Assembly: GCA_016211105.1 (NCBI GenBank)
Contig: JACQSX010000031.1
Location: 1-64,000, forward strand
Source of the DNA: Acidobacteriota bacterium
GTDB lineage: Bacteria; Acidobacteriota; UBA6911; JACQSX01
Direction of reading: 5' to 3'
Length of the DNA stretch: 64,000 nucleotides
This document shows positions 44,713-53,397 of the stretch, piece by piece. The translations under genes were made by a program, and so were the position numbers. A model generated the notes under the pieces. That model saw nothing but the letters and a program-made list of their open reading frames with translations, was not told where the DNA came from and ran no database searches. How positions within the stretch are numbered: the first letter of the stretch is position 1; the number at the start of each line of letters is the position of its first letter.

Positions 44713-45312
44713 ATGCATCAAATCCCTGCAATTGGGGCCCGTTTTTGCCTGCTACTCGTGTTTGCAGTTGTGTTTCCTTCGCAGGATGAAAAGGAAAAAG
44801 AAAATCCTAGAGTGAGCCTGGTAGCACGTACCAGCACGGTCCTGCGTGATTACTTTCGCGAAATGTACGCCAAAACGTTTGCGGATAACTTGAATGACAA
44901 CGCCCTCAATCGCGTGCTGGATGATCAGATCGACGAATTTGTAAAGCGTGTGGTTCAAAAGAGTCGGCGCCTGGAGGAGACGGCGCGCCAACTTCCCCAA
45001 ATGTCCGATCCGGGTCAGCAGCGGCAGTGCATTCGACGAATTCGAGATACGGCCGGAGACCTTGAAAGTACGCTGCGCATCTGGAGTGACTGGCTTCGGC
45101 CGCAAAATAAGGCGAAGAAGCCGGAACCTTCCGTACCGCCGGCGACGATACAGTTGCTTGTTCAACAGGTCGATCTGTACAAGAAACAAATAGATCAGTT
45201 CCTATTCCCGCAGGAAGTGGCAGTTTCCGTACAAGAGCTGCAATCGGAAGGCTTTCACGGAACCTTAAAGAAGATTCAACGTATCGCGCAGGCGCTGGAT
45301 AAGGAGAATTAA
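44713..45312 (+). CDS. Secreted helical protein of unknown function
   Basis: This 199-residue protein is not recognised. It has a short N-terminal hydrophobic stretch (about 6-22) and a mainly helical, charged body with DNALNRVLDDQIDEFVKRVV, RLEETARQLPQMSDPG and a Pro-rich linker around 138. Two or three coiled-coil-like segments are seen (about 75-125 and 150-195). It would lie in the periplasm or be secreted. It lies between uppP and a dispersed repeat followed by the convergent rarA. Confidence 0.55.
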   Translation: MHQIPAIGARFCLLLVFAVVFPSQDEKEKENPRVSLVARTSTVLRDYFREMYAKTFADNLNDNALNRVLDDQIDEFVKRVVQKSRRLEETARQLPQMSDPGQQRQCIRRIRDTAGDLESTLRIWSDWLRPQNKAKKPEPSVPPATIQLLVQQVDLYKKQIDQFLFPQEVAVSVQELQSEGFHGTLKKIQRIAQALDKEN

Positions 45313-45335
45313 TCCAATTATGGATTACAGATTGT

Positions 45336-45389
45336 AGATTGCGGATTCGTCGATTCAGAAGGCATTGTACAATCCGAAATCGCCAATCT
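45336..45389. repeat. Degenerate inverted repeat of the GATTGCGGATT type
   Basis: AGATTGCGGATT at 45336-45347 and AATCCGAAATCGCCAATCT at 45371-45389 form an imperfect inverted pair related to 40926-40961. It lies between convergent genes, so it might also act as a bidirectional terminator. Confidence 0.4.
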
Positions 45390-45392
45390 CGT

Positions 45393-46739
45393 CTATTCGC
45401 CTTTCCTGCGCTTTTCCCATAGCCGCATCCATCGAGCAAGTTCTTTTTCCATTCCTTGATCGGTGGGCCGGTAGTAATTGCGACCGGCAAGCGATTCAGG
45501 GAGACACTCCATGTCGGCGGTACGCTCTTCTTCATGATGCGCATAGCGATAGCCGTTTCCGTAGCCGAGCCGCTTCATCAAATTCGTAGGCGCGTTGCGC
45601 AGGTGTAACGGCACGGGCTTGTTGGTTGTTTTTTCCAAATCTTCTCGGGCCGCATCGTAGGCCTCGTAAAGGGCGTTCGACTTGGGGGCTAGCGCCAGAT
45701 AGATCACAGCTTGAGCCAGAGCCAATTTGCATTCGGGGAGCCCAACAAATTGCACCGTCTGCGCGGCATCCAGCGCGTAACGCAATCCTTGTGGATCAGC
45801 CAGTCCGACATCTTCGGAGGCGAAGCGGACCACACGGCGAGCGATATACAGGGGATCTTCTCCGGCCTCCAGCATTCTTGCCAGCCAGTAAAGACTGGCT
45901 TGCGGATCGCTATTGCGCATTGACTTGTGGAGTGCTGAGATCAGATTGAAATGCTCCTCCCCTGATTTGTCATACAGGAGGGTCTTTTTCTGAAGTGCTT
46001 CTTTTGCCAGAGCGCTGTCAATGCGCAGAGACCGGTCAAAGGCACGGCCAGCCTGCGATTCTGCCAAAACGACGCACAGTTCCAGTGTGTTTAGTGCAGC
46101 TCTAGCGTCGCCATTTGCATATTGTGCGATCATGCGAAGGGCATCATCTGCAATCTCAATCCTTCGGTCGCCCAGACCGCGCGGGGAGGAGAGCGCCTGC
46201 TGCAACACGCGCAGGATTTCTTCCACTGACAGGGGATTCAGGACGAAAACCTTTGACCGAGATAGCAGGGCAGAAATCACTTCGAACGACGGGTTTTCGG
46301 TGGTAGCGCCAATTAAGATGATGGTCCCCCTTTCCACGTGTGGTAGGAATGCGTCTTGTTGCGCCTTATTGAAGCGGTGGATCTCGTCCACGAAGAGTAC
46401 CGCGCGCTGTCCCTTCTCGCGCCGCAAGTGTTCTGCGTGCTCGATGATTGCTTTGACCTCTTTGACGCCGGAAAGGACGGCGCTGATGGAGACGAAGTAA
46501 GACCGTGTGGAATTGGCAATGATCCGCGCTAGTGTCGTCTTTCCTGTTCCAGGCGGACCCCAGAAAATAGCTGAGGTAAGCTGATCGGCTTCGATCAACT
46601 GCCGCAACACCTTCCCCTTTCCGAGTAAGTGTTCTTGTCCGATAAATTCGTCTAGTGTTTCGGGCCGCACTCTCTCGGCCAAAGGCGTGATGGATTTCTC
46701 GCTGACTCGCCGATCCTCAGGAAACAATGGGCGGGTCAT
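45393..46739 (-). CDS. rarA: Replication-associated recombination protein A (AAA+ ATPase)
   Basis: This 448-residue clamp-loader-like ATPase acts at stalled replication forks. Walker A is [15 protein letters not shown] (about 59-73), Walker B is [17 protein letters not shown] (about 115-131), and sensor 1 is [11 protein letters not shown]. The C-terminal tetramerisation part ([23 protein letters not shown]) is intact. It converges on the helical protein gene and is separate from the following methyltransferase gene by 84 bp. Confidence 0.95.
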   Translation of the reverse strand: MTRPLFPEDRRVSEKSITPLAERVRPETLDEFIGQEHLLGKGKVLRQLIEADQLTSAIFWGPPGTGKTTLARIIANSTRSYFVSISAVLSGVKEVKAIIEHAEHLRREKGQRAVLFVDEIHRFNKAQQDAFLPHVERGTIILIGATTENPSFEVISALLSRSKVFVLNPLSVEEILRVLQQALSSPRGLGDRRIEIADDALRMIAQYANGDARAALNTLELCVVLAESQAGRAFDRSLRIDSALAKEALQKKTLLYDKSGEEHFNLISALHKSMRNSDPQASLYWLARMLEAGEDPLYIARRVVRFASEDVGLADPQGLRYALDAAQTVQFVGLPECKLALAQAVIYLALAPKSNALYEAYDAAREDLEKTTNKPVPLHLRNAPTNLMKRLGYGNGYRYAHHEEERTADMECLPESLAGRNYYRPTDQGMEKELARWMRLWEKRRKGE

Positions 46740-46823
46740 ACGAGGGATCTGGACTTAAAGGTAAAGAATGGTCGGCAGCCTAACCCTTGTAGGTTTGGAA
46801 ATGTCAGTTTCGACATGGGACGT

Positions 46824-47624
46824 CTACCGAGCTGTGCTGGTTTGACATTGATTCCTCGCCTCTTGCCTTCTGATTTTGGCAAGTTCATATAACAAGATAG
46901 AACCGGCGATTGCCACATTAAGCGACTCAACCGCTGGCGCCATAGGAATTCGAGCTTTCCTTCGAGCCATCTCCTTCAGCCTCGGAGACACCCCGAAGGT
47001 TTCATGTCCCAGGACTAGGACATACGTATCGTTTGAGGAAAAGCTTTGTGGATCCTCTCCAAAATGGCTGTCGGCGTAGATCAATTCGGCCCCTGCCGCT
47101 TGTAATGCCGCCTCCAAGGTCTCTGGTTTGACATTCTCGCACAACTGCAGATGAAACATCGCACCCATTGCCGCGCGGACAACCTTAGGATTGTAAAAGT
47201 GCGCTGTACCTGGAGTAGAGAAGACGGCTCGCACGCCGAATGCGGCCGCTGATCGGAGAAGCGCTCCGACGTTTCCCGGATCTTGAATTCCGTCCAGCAC
47301 AAGAGACAAGCCATCTAAAGAAATCTGATTGGCGGAAACGAAACGCTTTTTGGCAACTGCTAGAACGCCTGGCGAATGTTTCAGCGTAGTGATCGCTTGC
47401 ATCAATCTTTCGGAAAGTTGAAAGGTAGGCGCCTCTTGTATGACGATGTGGCTATTCACCACCTGGTAGACGGAATCGATTTCCCACCCGCGCGCGCGCG
47501 CCTCTTGCACGAGAGATTGGCCTTCCAACAAGAACCATTCCCCCTTTTGTCCCCACTGCGTGCGCAGGCGCCGCAAATGTTTGATGCGGGGATTTTGAAG
47601 GCTGGATATAATGGGATGCGACAT
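46824..47624 (-). CDS. TrmH/SpoU-family RNA 2'-O-methyltransferase
   Basis: This 266-residue SPOUT enzyme would methylate a ribose in rRNA or tRNA using SAM. The N-terminal part (NPRIKHLRRLRT, GEWFLLEGQSLVQEA) is a substrate-binding domain; the knot has LDGIQDPGNVGALLRSAAAFG, VLGHETFGVSPRL and VESLNVAIAGSILLYEL. The sequence MSHPIISSLQ from 47624 looks like the start; the longer form from 47648 overlaps the divergent tsaC gene. Exact target nucleotide is unknown. Confidence 0.9.
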   Translation of the reverse strand: MSHPIISSLQNPRIKHLRRLRTQWGQKGEWFLLEGQSLVQEARARGWEIDSVYQVVNSHIVIQEAPTFQLSERLMQAITTLKHSPGVLAVAKKRFVSANQISLDGLSLVLDGIQDPGNVGALLRSAAAFGVRAVFSTPGTAHFYNPKVVRAAMGAMFHLQLCENVKPETLEAALQAAGAELIYADSHFGEDPQSFSSNDTYVLVLGHETFGVSPRLKEMARRKARIPMAPAVESLNVAIAGSILLYELAKIRRQEARNQCQTSTAR

Positions 47625-47639
47625 ACTTTCAATTATCTC

Positions 47640-48326
47640 ATGAAACATTTACGCCTGGCCGAAATCGAAAGGATAGAGGCCCTCCGGCAGGCTGTCGCTA
47701 CAGTCCGTAGAGGAGGTATTGTGCTGTATCCGACCGACACGATCTATGGACTCGGATGCGACCCGTTTTGTGACAGAGCGGTTAAGAAGTTGACCCATTT
47801 GAAGCGCCGCCTAGATTCACAGCCGTACCTGGTGCTTGTATATCGTCCTGAGGCAGTGACGCAGCTGGCCTCCCGAGTTCCCGGATTGTTCGCTTTCTTT
47901 TCGGAACGGCTCTGGCCAGGCCCGATCACGATGATTTTCGAAAAAGAGAGGAATAAAAAGCCCTTTGTCGGCAACGATTCCATTGGGATTCGCTGCCCTC
48001 GTTGGAGTTTTCTTCGGGACTTCTTGAGAATGCTTGGCGCGCCACTCATCTCGACCAGCGTCAATCGCAGTGGAGAGACTCCGATTCGTGATCCAGAGGA
48101 TGCCGCGCGCCAGTTCTCGGAAGGAATTGATCTATTCCTGGATTTTGGAAAACTTCTTCACAACCACCCCTCTACCATTGTGGATCTACGTTATGACCCA
48201 CCACGAATTCTGCGGGAAGGAGCAATGTTGCAGCGTGTTCAGGACGCCATCCGGGAATGGCAGGTGGTACAGCGAACCATGGTGGCGGCGATGTCCCGCA
48301 GAAAGGGCGACACGGCAGCGAGGTGA
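47640..48326 (+). CDS. tsaC: L-threonylcarbamoyladenylate synthase
   Basis: This 228-residue Sua5/YwlC/TsaC enzyme makes threonylcarbamoyl-AMP from threonine, bicarbonate and ATP for tRNA t6A37. VRRGGIVLYPTDTIYGLGCD (about 21-40), KKLTHLKRRLDSQPYLVLV, RLWPGPITMIFE, GIRCPRW and STSVNRSGETPIRD are visible. Start at 47640 or the ATG at 47616, both close to a TATAAT at 47607; they overlap the divergent methyltransferase start. tsaB lies at 57.9 kb, so two t6A genes occur in the window. Confidence 0.92.
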   Translation: MKHLRLAEIERIEALRQAVATVRRGGIVLYPTDTIYGLGCDPFCDRAVKKLTHLKRRLDSQPYLVLVYRPEAVTQLASRVPGLFAFFSERLWPGPITMIFEKERNKKPFVGNDSIGIRCPRWSFLRDFLRMLGAPLISTSVNRSGETPIRDPEDAARQFSEGIDLFLDFGKLLHNHPSTIVDLRYDPPRILREGAMLQRVQDAIREWQVVQRTMVAAMSRRKGDTAAR

Positions 48327-48421
48327 TGGGCAACTCGTGGAGTGCCCAAGTCCCCGATCGCCTGCTGGCCGCTTTGCTCTGTGGACGCGTCTCGAGGTTT
48401 CTACTCGTTCTTGATTGTAAT

Positions 48422-49975
48422 TCAGTCCCGCCGTATTCGAATATCCTTCAAGAAGAGGTAGTCGCCGGATGGAATAATGTGTACCTTGTCCAGCCGGCGG
48501 TTGTACACGACTACATTGTCCGGATACCAGAGGCTCACGTATGGCAAATCTTCAGCTACAATCTTCTGCGCTTGAGAAAAGATCTGCTTGCGCCGAGTCG
48601 GATCATACGTTTCGTTAGCTTCGTCCAACAAGGCGTCTACTACGGGATTATGGTAGTTTCCTCGGTTTGCTCCCGTCGGCGGGATGTTTCTGGAATGAAA
48701 CACAAAATTGAAAATATCGGTAAACAGGTTCGCTCCCACCCAGCGCAAGGAATATAGTTGGAAATTCCCGCGCCGAATGTCTGACAGCACGGTCGCAAGT
48801 TCAAATGTGTGAATGGTTAGATTAATGCCGACTCGCTTTAAATTATGCTGGATGATCTCAGCTTGATTCACAAACTCGGCTGCCGGGGAGGACTTATAGT
48901 CAAGGGAAAATCGAACCTGCGCGTGATGGCCTCCTATATTCGGATAGCCCGCTTCGTCCAGCAATTTCCGCGCTCGAGCAGGGTCATAGTCATAGTGCCG
49001 CGTGTTTGGCTCATACGCCCAGTGGAAGGGGGGTAAAATACTGCTCGCCTTGCGTGCGAAGCCCCGATACAGATAGCGAATGATGCTATCCCTGTCGATG
49101 GCGTACGCAATCGCCTGGCGCACTTTGACGTTGGCCAGAATCGGGTGTTTGAGGTTGAAAGCCAGATATTGATAACGGACACCAGGGGCGCTTTCTACCG
49201 ACAGATGAGGTTGCTGCTTCAAACGTAAGAGCATATCGCCAGGGACGGAATTCAGCGCTAGATCCACTGAGCCTCTTTCAAGTTCTAATGCCCGGGTGGT
49301 GTCATCAGGAATGATTCGGAAGTAAAGCTGTCTCACCGTAGGAGGATCTTCGAAATAATCGTCAAAAGCGGCGAGACGAACCATACGGTCGGGCTGAAAA
49401 TCGACGAATCGATAAGGCCCCGTTCCCACGGGATGATGAGAGAAATCGGCGCTCGATCCTGCGGGTACGATTCCAATGGCGGGACGCACCAGATTGGTGA
49501 GAAATTCTAAATAAGGCTCGGAAAGATGGAATATCGCCGTATAGCGATCTGGAGTCGTTACTTGTTTGAGCTTTGAGAAGCTTCCCTTCTTGGGTGTGGC
49601 AAGTTCTGCCAGGCTGTCCAAAGTAAATTTCACGTCTTCGCTGGTCACCTCTTTGCCATTGTGAAACAGGACTCCATGACGCAAGTGGAATACGTACGTC
49701 AGTGGATCCGGGTTCTCCCACGATATTGCCAGGTCGGGAGCAAATTGGAAATTTTCGTCGCGGCGTATTAGTGAGTTGAACATCAACTCGTAAAGATGCG
49801 TGGTCACTTCGCTGGTGCCAATTCTTGGGTCAAGCGTCGTAGGACCCGTTTCCAGAGCCATCACGACGGTCTTAGACTCTGGCTGCGAGGTGGGAGAACA
49901 GGCGGCGCCAAACATCAGCCCCGCGGAAATTAGAAGGGAAGGACACGAGTGAGAGAATTTCTGCTGTGGCGTCAA
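48422..49975 (-). CDS. Peptide-type ABC transporter substrate-binding lipoprotein
   Basis: This 517-residue family 5 solute-binding protein has a lipobox GAAC at about residue 26 (signal peptide LISAGLMFGAACSP). The body has the DppA/OppA-like pattern (LDPRIGTSEVTTHLYELMFN, LRHGVLFHNGKEVTSEDVKF, PVGTGPYRF, RQAIAYAIDRDSI, YDYDPARARKLLDEAGYP). It would present peptides or related solutes to an importer; no permease or ATPase gene is adjacent, so the partner is elsewhere. It is the last gene of the minus-strand run from mutS. Confidence 0.9.
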   Translation of the reverse strand: MTPQQKFSHSCPSLLISAGLMFGAACSPTSQPESKTVVMALETGPTTLDPRIGTSEVTTHLYELMFNSLIRRDENFQFAPDLAISWENPDPLTYVFHLRHGVLFHNGKEVTSEDVKFTLDSLAELATPKKGSFSKLKQVTTPDRYTAIFHLSEPYLEFLTNLVRPAIGIVPAGSSADFSHHPVGTGPYRFVDFQPDRMVRLAAFDDYFEDPPTVRQLYFRIIPDDTTRALELERGSVDLALNSVPGDMLLRLKQQPHLSVESAPGVRYQYLAFNLKHPILANVKVRQAIAYAIDRDSIIRYLYRGFARKASSILPPFHWAYEPNTRHYDYDPARARKLLDEAGYPNIGGHHAQVRFSLDYKSSPAAEFVNQAEIIQHNLKRVGINLTIHTFELATVLSDIRRGNFQLYSLRWVGANLFTDIFNFVFHSRNIPPTGANRGNYHNPVVDALLDEANETYDPTRRKQIFSQAQKIVAEDLPYVSLWYPDNVVVYNRRLDKVHIIPSGDYLFLKDIRIRRD

Positions 49976-50019
49976 GAGATCCGAAGGTGTGGTAAGCAGG
50001 CCTTACTGTTCTGCAAACC

Positions 50020-50859
50020 CTATACAGCTTCTTTCTCGGCGCTGATCACCTTCTCAGCGCCGGTATGAAGTTTCTCTTTGGTTGCGATGGTGACCCCTTT
50101 GCGCACGGCAATCATGTGCGCCACAATGCTCACGGCAATTTCTTCCGGGGTTTCTGATCCGATTTCCACGCCTACGGGAGATTCGACGCGTGCAATGAGC
50201 TCTTCGGAAATGCCGCGGCTGCGAAGGTAATCAAAGATGATCTTGCTCTTGCGGCGGCTGCCCACCATTCCTAAAAACCTTGCCGGTGAGTCGATCACCT
50301 GTTCCAGGACTACCTGATCATGACCGTGACCGCGAGTAACGATAATGACATAACTATTTGAGTGTAAACGCACCTGTTCTCGAATGCGGTCGAACTCACA
50401 AACCAGCACTTCGTCCGCTTCGGGGAATCTCTCACGTGAGGCATAGCGCGCGCGGTCGTCGACCACGGTCACTTTGAAACCCGCGAGTTTTGCGACTTTG
50501 GAGATGAAGTGGGAGATGTGCCCGGCTCCGAAAATCACTAGTTGCGGATCAGGTAAAATCGGTTCGATAAAAAATTCCACCGTTCCTCCACACACAAGGC
50601 CATCACGGGCCGCATCCTGCTGATTTAATGTGAATCTCAGCATCTTGGGCTTTCCTTTGGCCATAACGTCCTGCGCCGCTTGCCACACCTCCGCCTCGGT
50701 GCAGCCTCCCCCGACCGTTCCAATGAAGCTGCCATCCTGACGGATCAACATCTTGGCAGGATCTTTACGGGGAGTCGATCCGACCCTGCGCACCAAGGTC
50801 GCCAGCGCAGCTTTCTCACCCCGCTTCCTGATTGCAACGATTTCCTCGTACATATCCAT
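50020..50859 (-). CDS. XdhC/CoxI-family molybdenum-enzyme maturation protein
   Basis: This 279-residue protein resembles XdhC/CoxI, which insert and sulfurate the molybdenum cofactor in xanthine or CO dehydrogenase-like enzymes. VRRVGSTPRKDPAKMLI with VGGGCTEAEVW (about 25-60) and the Rossmann part with VIFGAGHISHFISKVAKLAG and GMVGSRRKSKIIFD are visible. No molybdenum hydroxylase gene is in the window. It lies 45 bp upstream of the substrate-binding lipoprotein. Confidence 0.9.
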   Translation of the reverse strand: MDMYEEIVAIRKRGEKAALATLVRRVGSTPRKDPAKMLIRQDGSFIGTVGGGCTEAEVWQAAQDVMAKGKPKMLRFTLNQQDAARDGLVCGGTVEFFIEPILPDPQLVIFGAGHISHFISKVAKLAGFKVTVVDDRARYASRERFPEADEVLVCEFDRIREQVRLHSNSYVIIVTRGHGHDQVVLEQVIDSPARFLGMVGSRRKSKIIFDYLRSRGISEELIARVESPVGVEIGSETPEEIAVSIVAHMIAVRKGVTIATKEKLHTGAEKVISAEKEAV

Positions 50860-51010
50860 AATTTCTAGGCCTTCAACGAAAGAACATACTCATTCTTTCT
50901 TTTCATGATACGACAATCTCTGCGGCTCCACAATGGGGGAAAGAGGGGACGCACTGGTCATGAACACAATGCAGGCTCAGTCGCGGAGCGTCACGGATTT
51001 CAGCTTTGAT

Positions 51011-52108
51011 TCAGCCAAGCCCGAGGTCTTTTTTCCAATCTTGAAACGCATTTTCCAGCACCTGGATTTGTTCCAGGTCGACTGAAGGTACAGCAGGGAG
51101 GGAATTCAGCTTTTCGGCGCGTTGCCCGGCTTGCTGGCGCCAGAAGGGCTGTTGCAGCAGGGTCACTAATTCATCCCGGCACATCCGGGCAAAATCCAGT
51201 TCCGTGCCGACAAGCAGCAGATCCGCTCCTGCCTTGAAGCACCGGGTCGGAATTTCTTCCGGAGGGATCATCCTGCGAATGGCGCCCATGTCCAAATCGT
51301 CGGTCAACGCAATGCCGCTAAATCCAAGCGCGGTGCGCAGCAATTGGTACACGGTCGGCGCGCAAGAGGCAGGGACTCTCTCCTCGTGCGTTCCCTCTTG
51401 CCGCCGGCTGAATGGTTTTTTTTCTAGTTGTGGGTAACAGGCATGGTTGACCATTACCATTTTCAAACGGTCCCGAAGCTGCTGGTAGGGTACTAAGTCG
51501 GCGCCGGCCAGTTGCTCCAACGGCGCTTCGATTTCAGCTAGTTGCAAGTGCGTGTCCAATCGTGCTCGACCCAAGCCGGGAAAATGCTTGCCGCATCCGA
51601 GCACGCCAGCGCTCTGCAAGCCGGCTAGATATTCTTTGGCAAACGCCGTTACCAGGAAAGGGTCGTGCCCGAGGTAACGCGATCTTAGAGCATTATCCTC
51701 ATCGTGAAAATGGAGATCCAAAACGGGCGCCAGAGTCACGTTGAAGCCGAACGCATGCAGGATTTCACCGCTGAACCTTCCGTAGTCGTAGAATATTTTG
51801 GCAGTATGAAATCGTGCCAGGCTCGCGGGGGAAGGGAAGGGGGGAAAGACGGCGCGCAGCCGGTCGACGGGACCTCCTTCCTGATCGATGCAAACCAAGC
51901 GCGGGGCACAGGTCTCAACGAGATTCTGCATCAAATTCCGCACCTGGAGCCGTTGCTGTAAGTTACGTGCGAACAAAATGATGCCTGCAGGGCGGAGTTT
52001 GGAAAGCATGGCCAGAGTAGATTGATCCAGGACCGCCCCGGAGAAACCAACAATGAGACCTTGTCCAGCTAGCGTTGCTGCATCTAAGTCATCATCGATC
52101 AGCGGCAT
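51011..52108 (-). CDS. nagZ: Beta-N-acetylhexosaminidase, GH3
   Basis: This 365-residue glycoside hydrolase family 3 enzyme removes N-acetylglucosamine from cell-wall muropeptides during recycling. GCGKHFPGLGRARLDTH (about 173-189) carries the histidine/aspartate acid-base loop and ALTDDLDMGAI the nucleophilic aspartate. Lys and His of KHFPG bind the substrate. It lacks a signal peptide, so it is cytoplasmic. It belongs to the minus-strand run mutS, glycosyltransferases, nagZ. Confidence 0.9.
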   Translation of the reverse strand: MPLIDDDLDAATLAGQGLIVGFSGAVLDQSTLAMLSKLRPAGIILFARNLQQRLQVRNLMQNLVETCAPRLVCIDQEGGPVDRLRAVFPPFPSPASLARFHTAKIFYDYGRFSGEILHAFGFNVTLAPVLDLHFHDEDNALRSRYLGHDPFLVTAFAKEYLAGLQSAGVLGCGKHFPGLGRARLDTHLQLAEIEAPLEQLAGADLVPYQQLRDRLKMVMVNHACYPQLEKKPFSRRQEGTHEERVPASCAPTVYQLLRTALGFSGIALTDDLDMGAIRRMIPPEEIPTRCFKAGADLLLVGTELDFARMCRDELVTLLQQPFWRQQAGQRAEKLNSLPAVPSVDLEQIQVLENAFQDWKKDLGLG

Positions 52109-52249
52109 CAGTTCCTAGATGAGTGGCGACATGCCTGCAAGTCGCAGACTTGCCTCATGAGGCGAGAATTGCCAACCGGTTCCCGTGCTGTCCGAAGACG
52201 AATCGACCCACGTCGCGGTGGACAGAAATACCCCGGATCGTGCCGCAGT

Positions 52250-53260
52250 TCAGCGTCTACGCGATTCTTGAATTTCAACCGCATTCATGCGCACTACTTG
52301 CGCGTCGATCGCTTGATTGCTGTTGAGCACCGTTTTGATGATATACGTTGGCTTGCCCTGAGATTCATGATACGTACGGGTTATCAACTCAGCGATTAAA
52401 CCGATCAGCACGAATTGGACTCCGAGAATTGCAAAGAATATAGAGCCCAGCAACAAAGGGTTTCGGTGCGCCTTTACCTCATAGTAAAATTTTTGCACTA
52501 AGGTAGCGATTCCGGTCGCGAAGCCAGCGAGGATCAGCAAGATCCCAGCTCCGCCGAAGAAATACATCGGCTTGGTTGAATAATCTCCCAGGAATTTAAT
52601 CGTGACCAAATCCAAAATGACTTTAAAGCTTCGCATGATTCCGTAGTTGGATTGGCCAAACTGGCGCGGGTGATGCCGCACTACGATTTCAGTTACTCGA
52701 GCGCCCGCCCAACTGGCAAAGATCGGGATAAAACGATGCATTTCACCGTACAGCCTTACATGGCGCATCAGTTCACGCCGGTATCCCTTTAACGTGCAGC
52801 CGTAGTCGTGAAGATAGACCCCAGAAATCCAACTTACCAGTTTGTTGGCCAGCACCGATGGGAGTCTGCGGGTGAGAAATTGATCCTGCCGATCTTTTCT
52901 CCAACAGCTCACCACGTCATAGCCCTCGTCCAATTTGCGCAAGATAGCCCCGATGTCTGCGGGATCGTTCTGTAAGTCTCCGTCCATCGGGATAAGGACT
53001 TCACCCTTGGATAACTCGAAGCCGGCCGCCAGGGCGGCCGTTTGTCCAAAGTTGCGGGCCAACCGCACCACCATCACGCGAGAATCGCGACCCGCAAGAT
53101 CTTCTAGGATGGAATAACTCTCATCGTCACTGCCGTCATCGACAAAAATCAATTCGAACGTTTTGTTCAGCCGACTGACCGAGTCAATAATCTTGCGATA
53201 AAGCAGTCGCAGGTTTTGTGCTTCATTGTAGATAGGTACGACAAACGATATCTCGAGCAT
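52250..53260 (-). CDS. Undecaprenyl-phosphate glycosyltransferase, GT2 (ArnC/DPM-like)
   Basis: This 336-residue inner-membrane enzyme transfers a sugar from a nucleotide sugar to a lipid phosphate carrier. The GT2 core has EISFVVPIYNEAQNLR, FVDDGSDDES, IPMDGDLQNDP (DXD) and VSCWRKDRQDQ; two C-terminal hydrophobic helices (about 235-255 and 270-295) anchor it. It precedes, in transcription order, nagZ and follows an ArnT-like gene, as in lipid A or glycan modification pathways. The sugar is unknown. Confidence 0.9.
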   Translation of the reverse strand: MLEISFVVPIYNEAQNLRLLYRKIIDSVSRLNKTFELIFVDDGSDDESYSILEDLAGRDSRVMVVRLARNFGQTAALAAGFELSKGEVLIPMDGDLQNDPADIGAILRKLDEGYDVVSCWRKDRQDQFLTRRLPSVLANKLVSWISGVYLHDYGCTLKGYRRELMRHVRLYGEMHRFIPIFASWAGARVTEIVVRHHPRQFGQSNYGIMRSFKVILDLVTIKFLGDYSTKPMYFFGGAGILLILAGFATGIATLVQKFYYEVKAHRNPLLLGSIFFAILGVQFVLIGLIAELITRTYHESQGKPTYIIKTVLNSNQAIDAQVVRMNAVEIQESRRR

Positions 53261-53397
53261 CGCCGATAGATTCTACAGGGAACGTGCTCGACTTGAAAGG
53301 TGTGTAAGAGAGTCGGAAATTGCAAGTTCACGCAGACTTCATCAGCAAACGTTATCGTATTTATGAATCGAGGTACTTAGGCTTCCTTCATAGTCCG

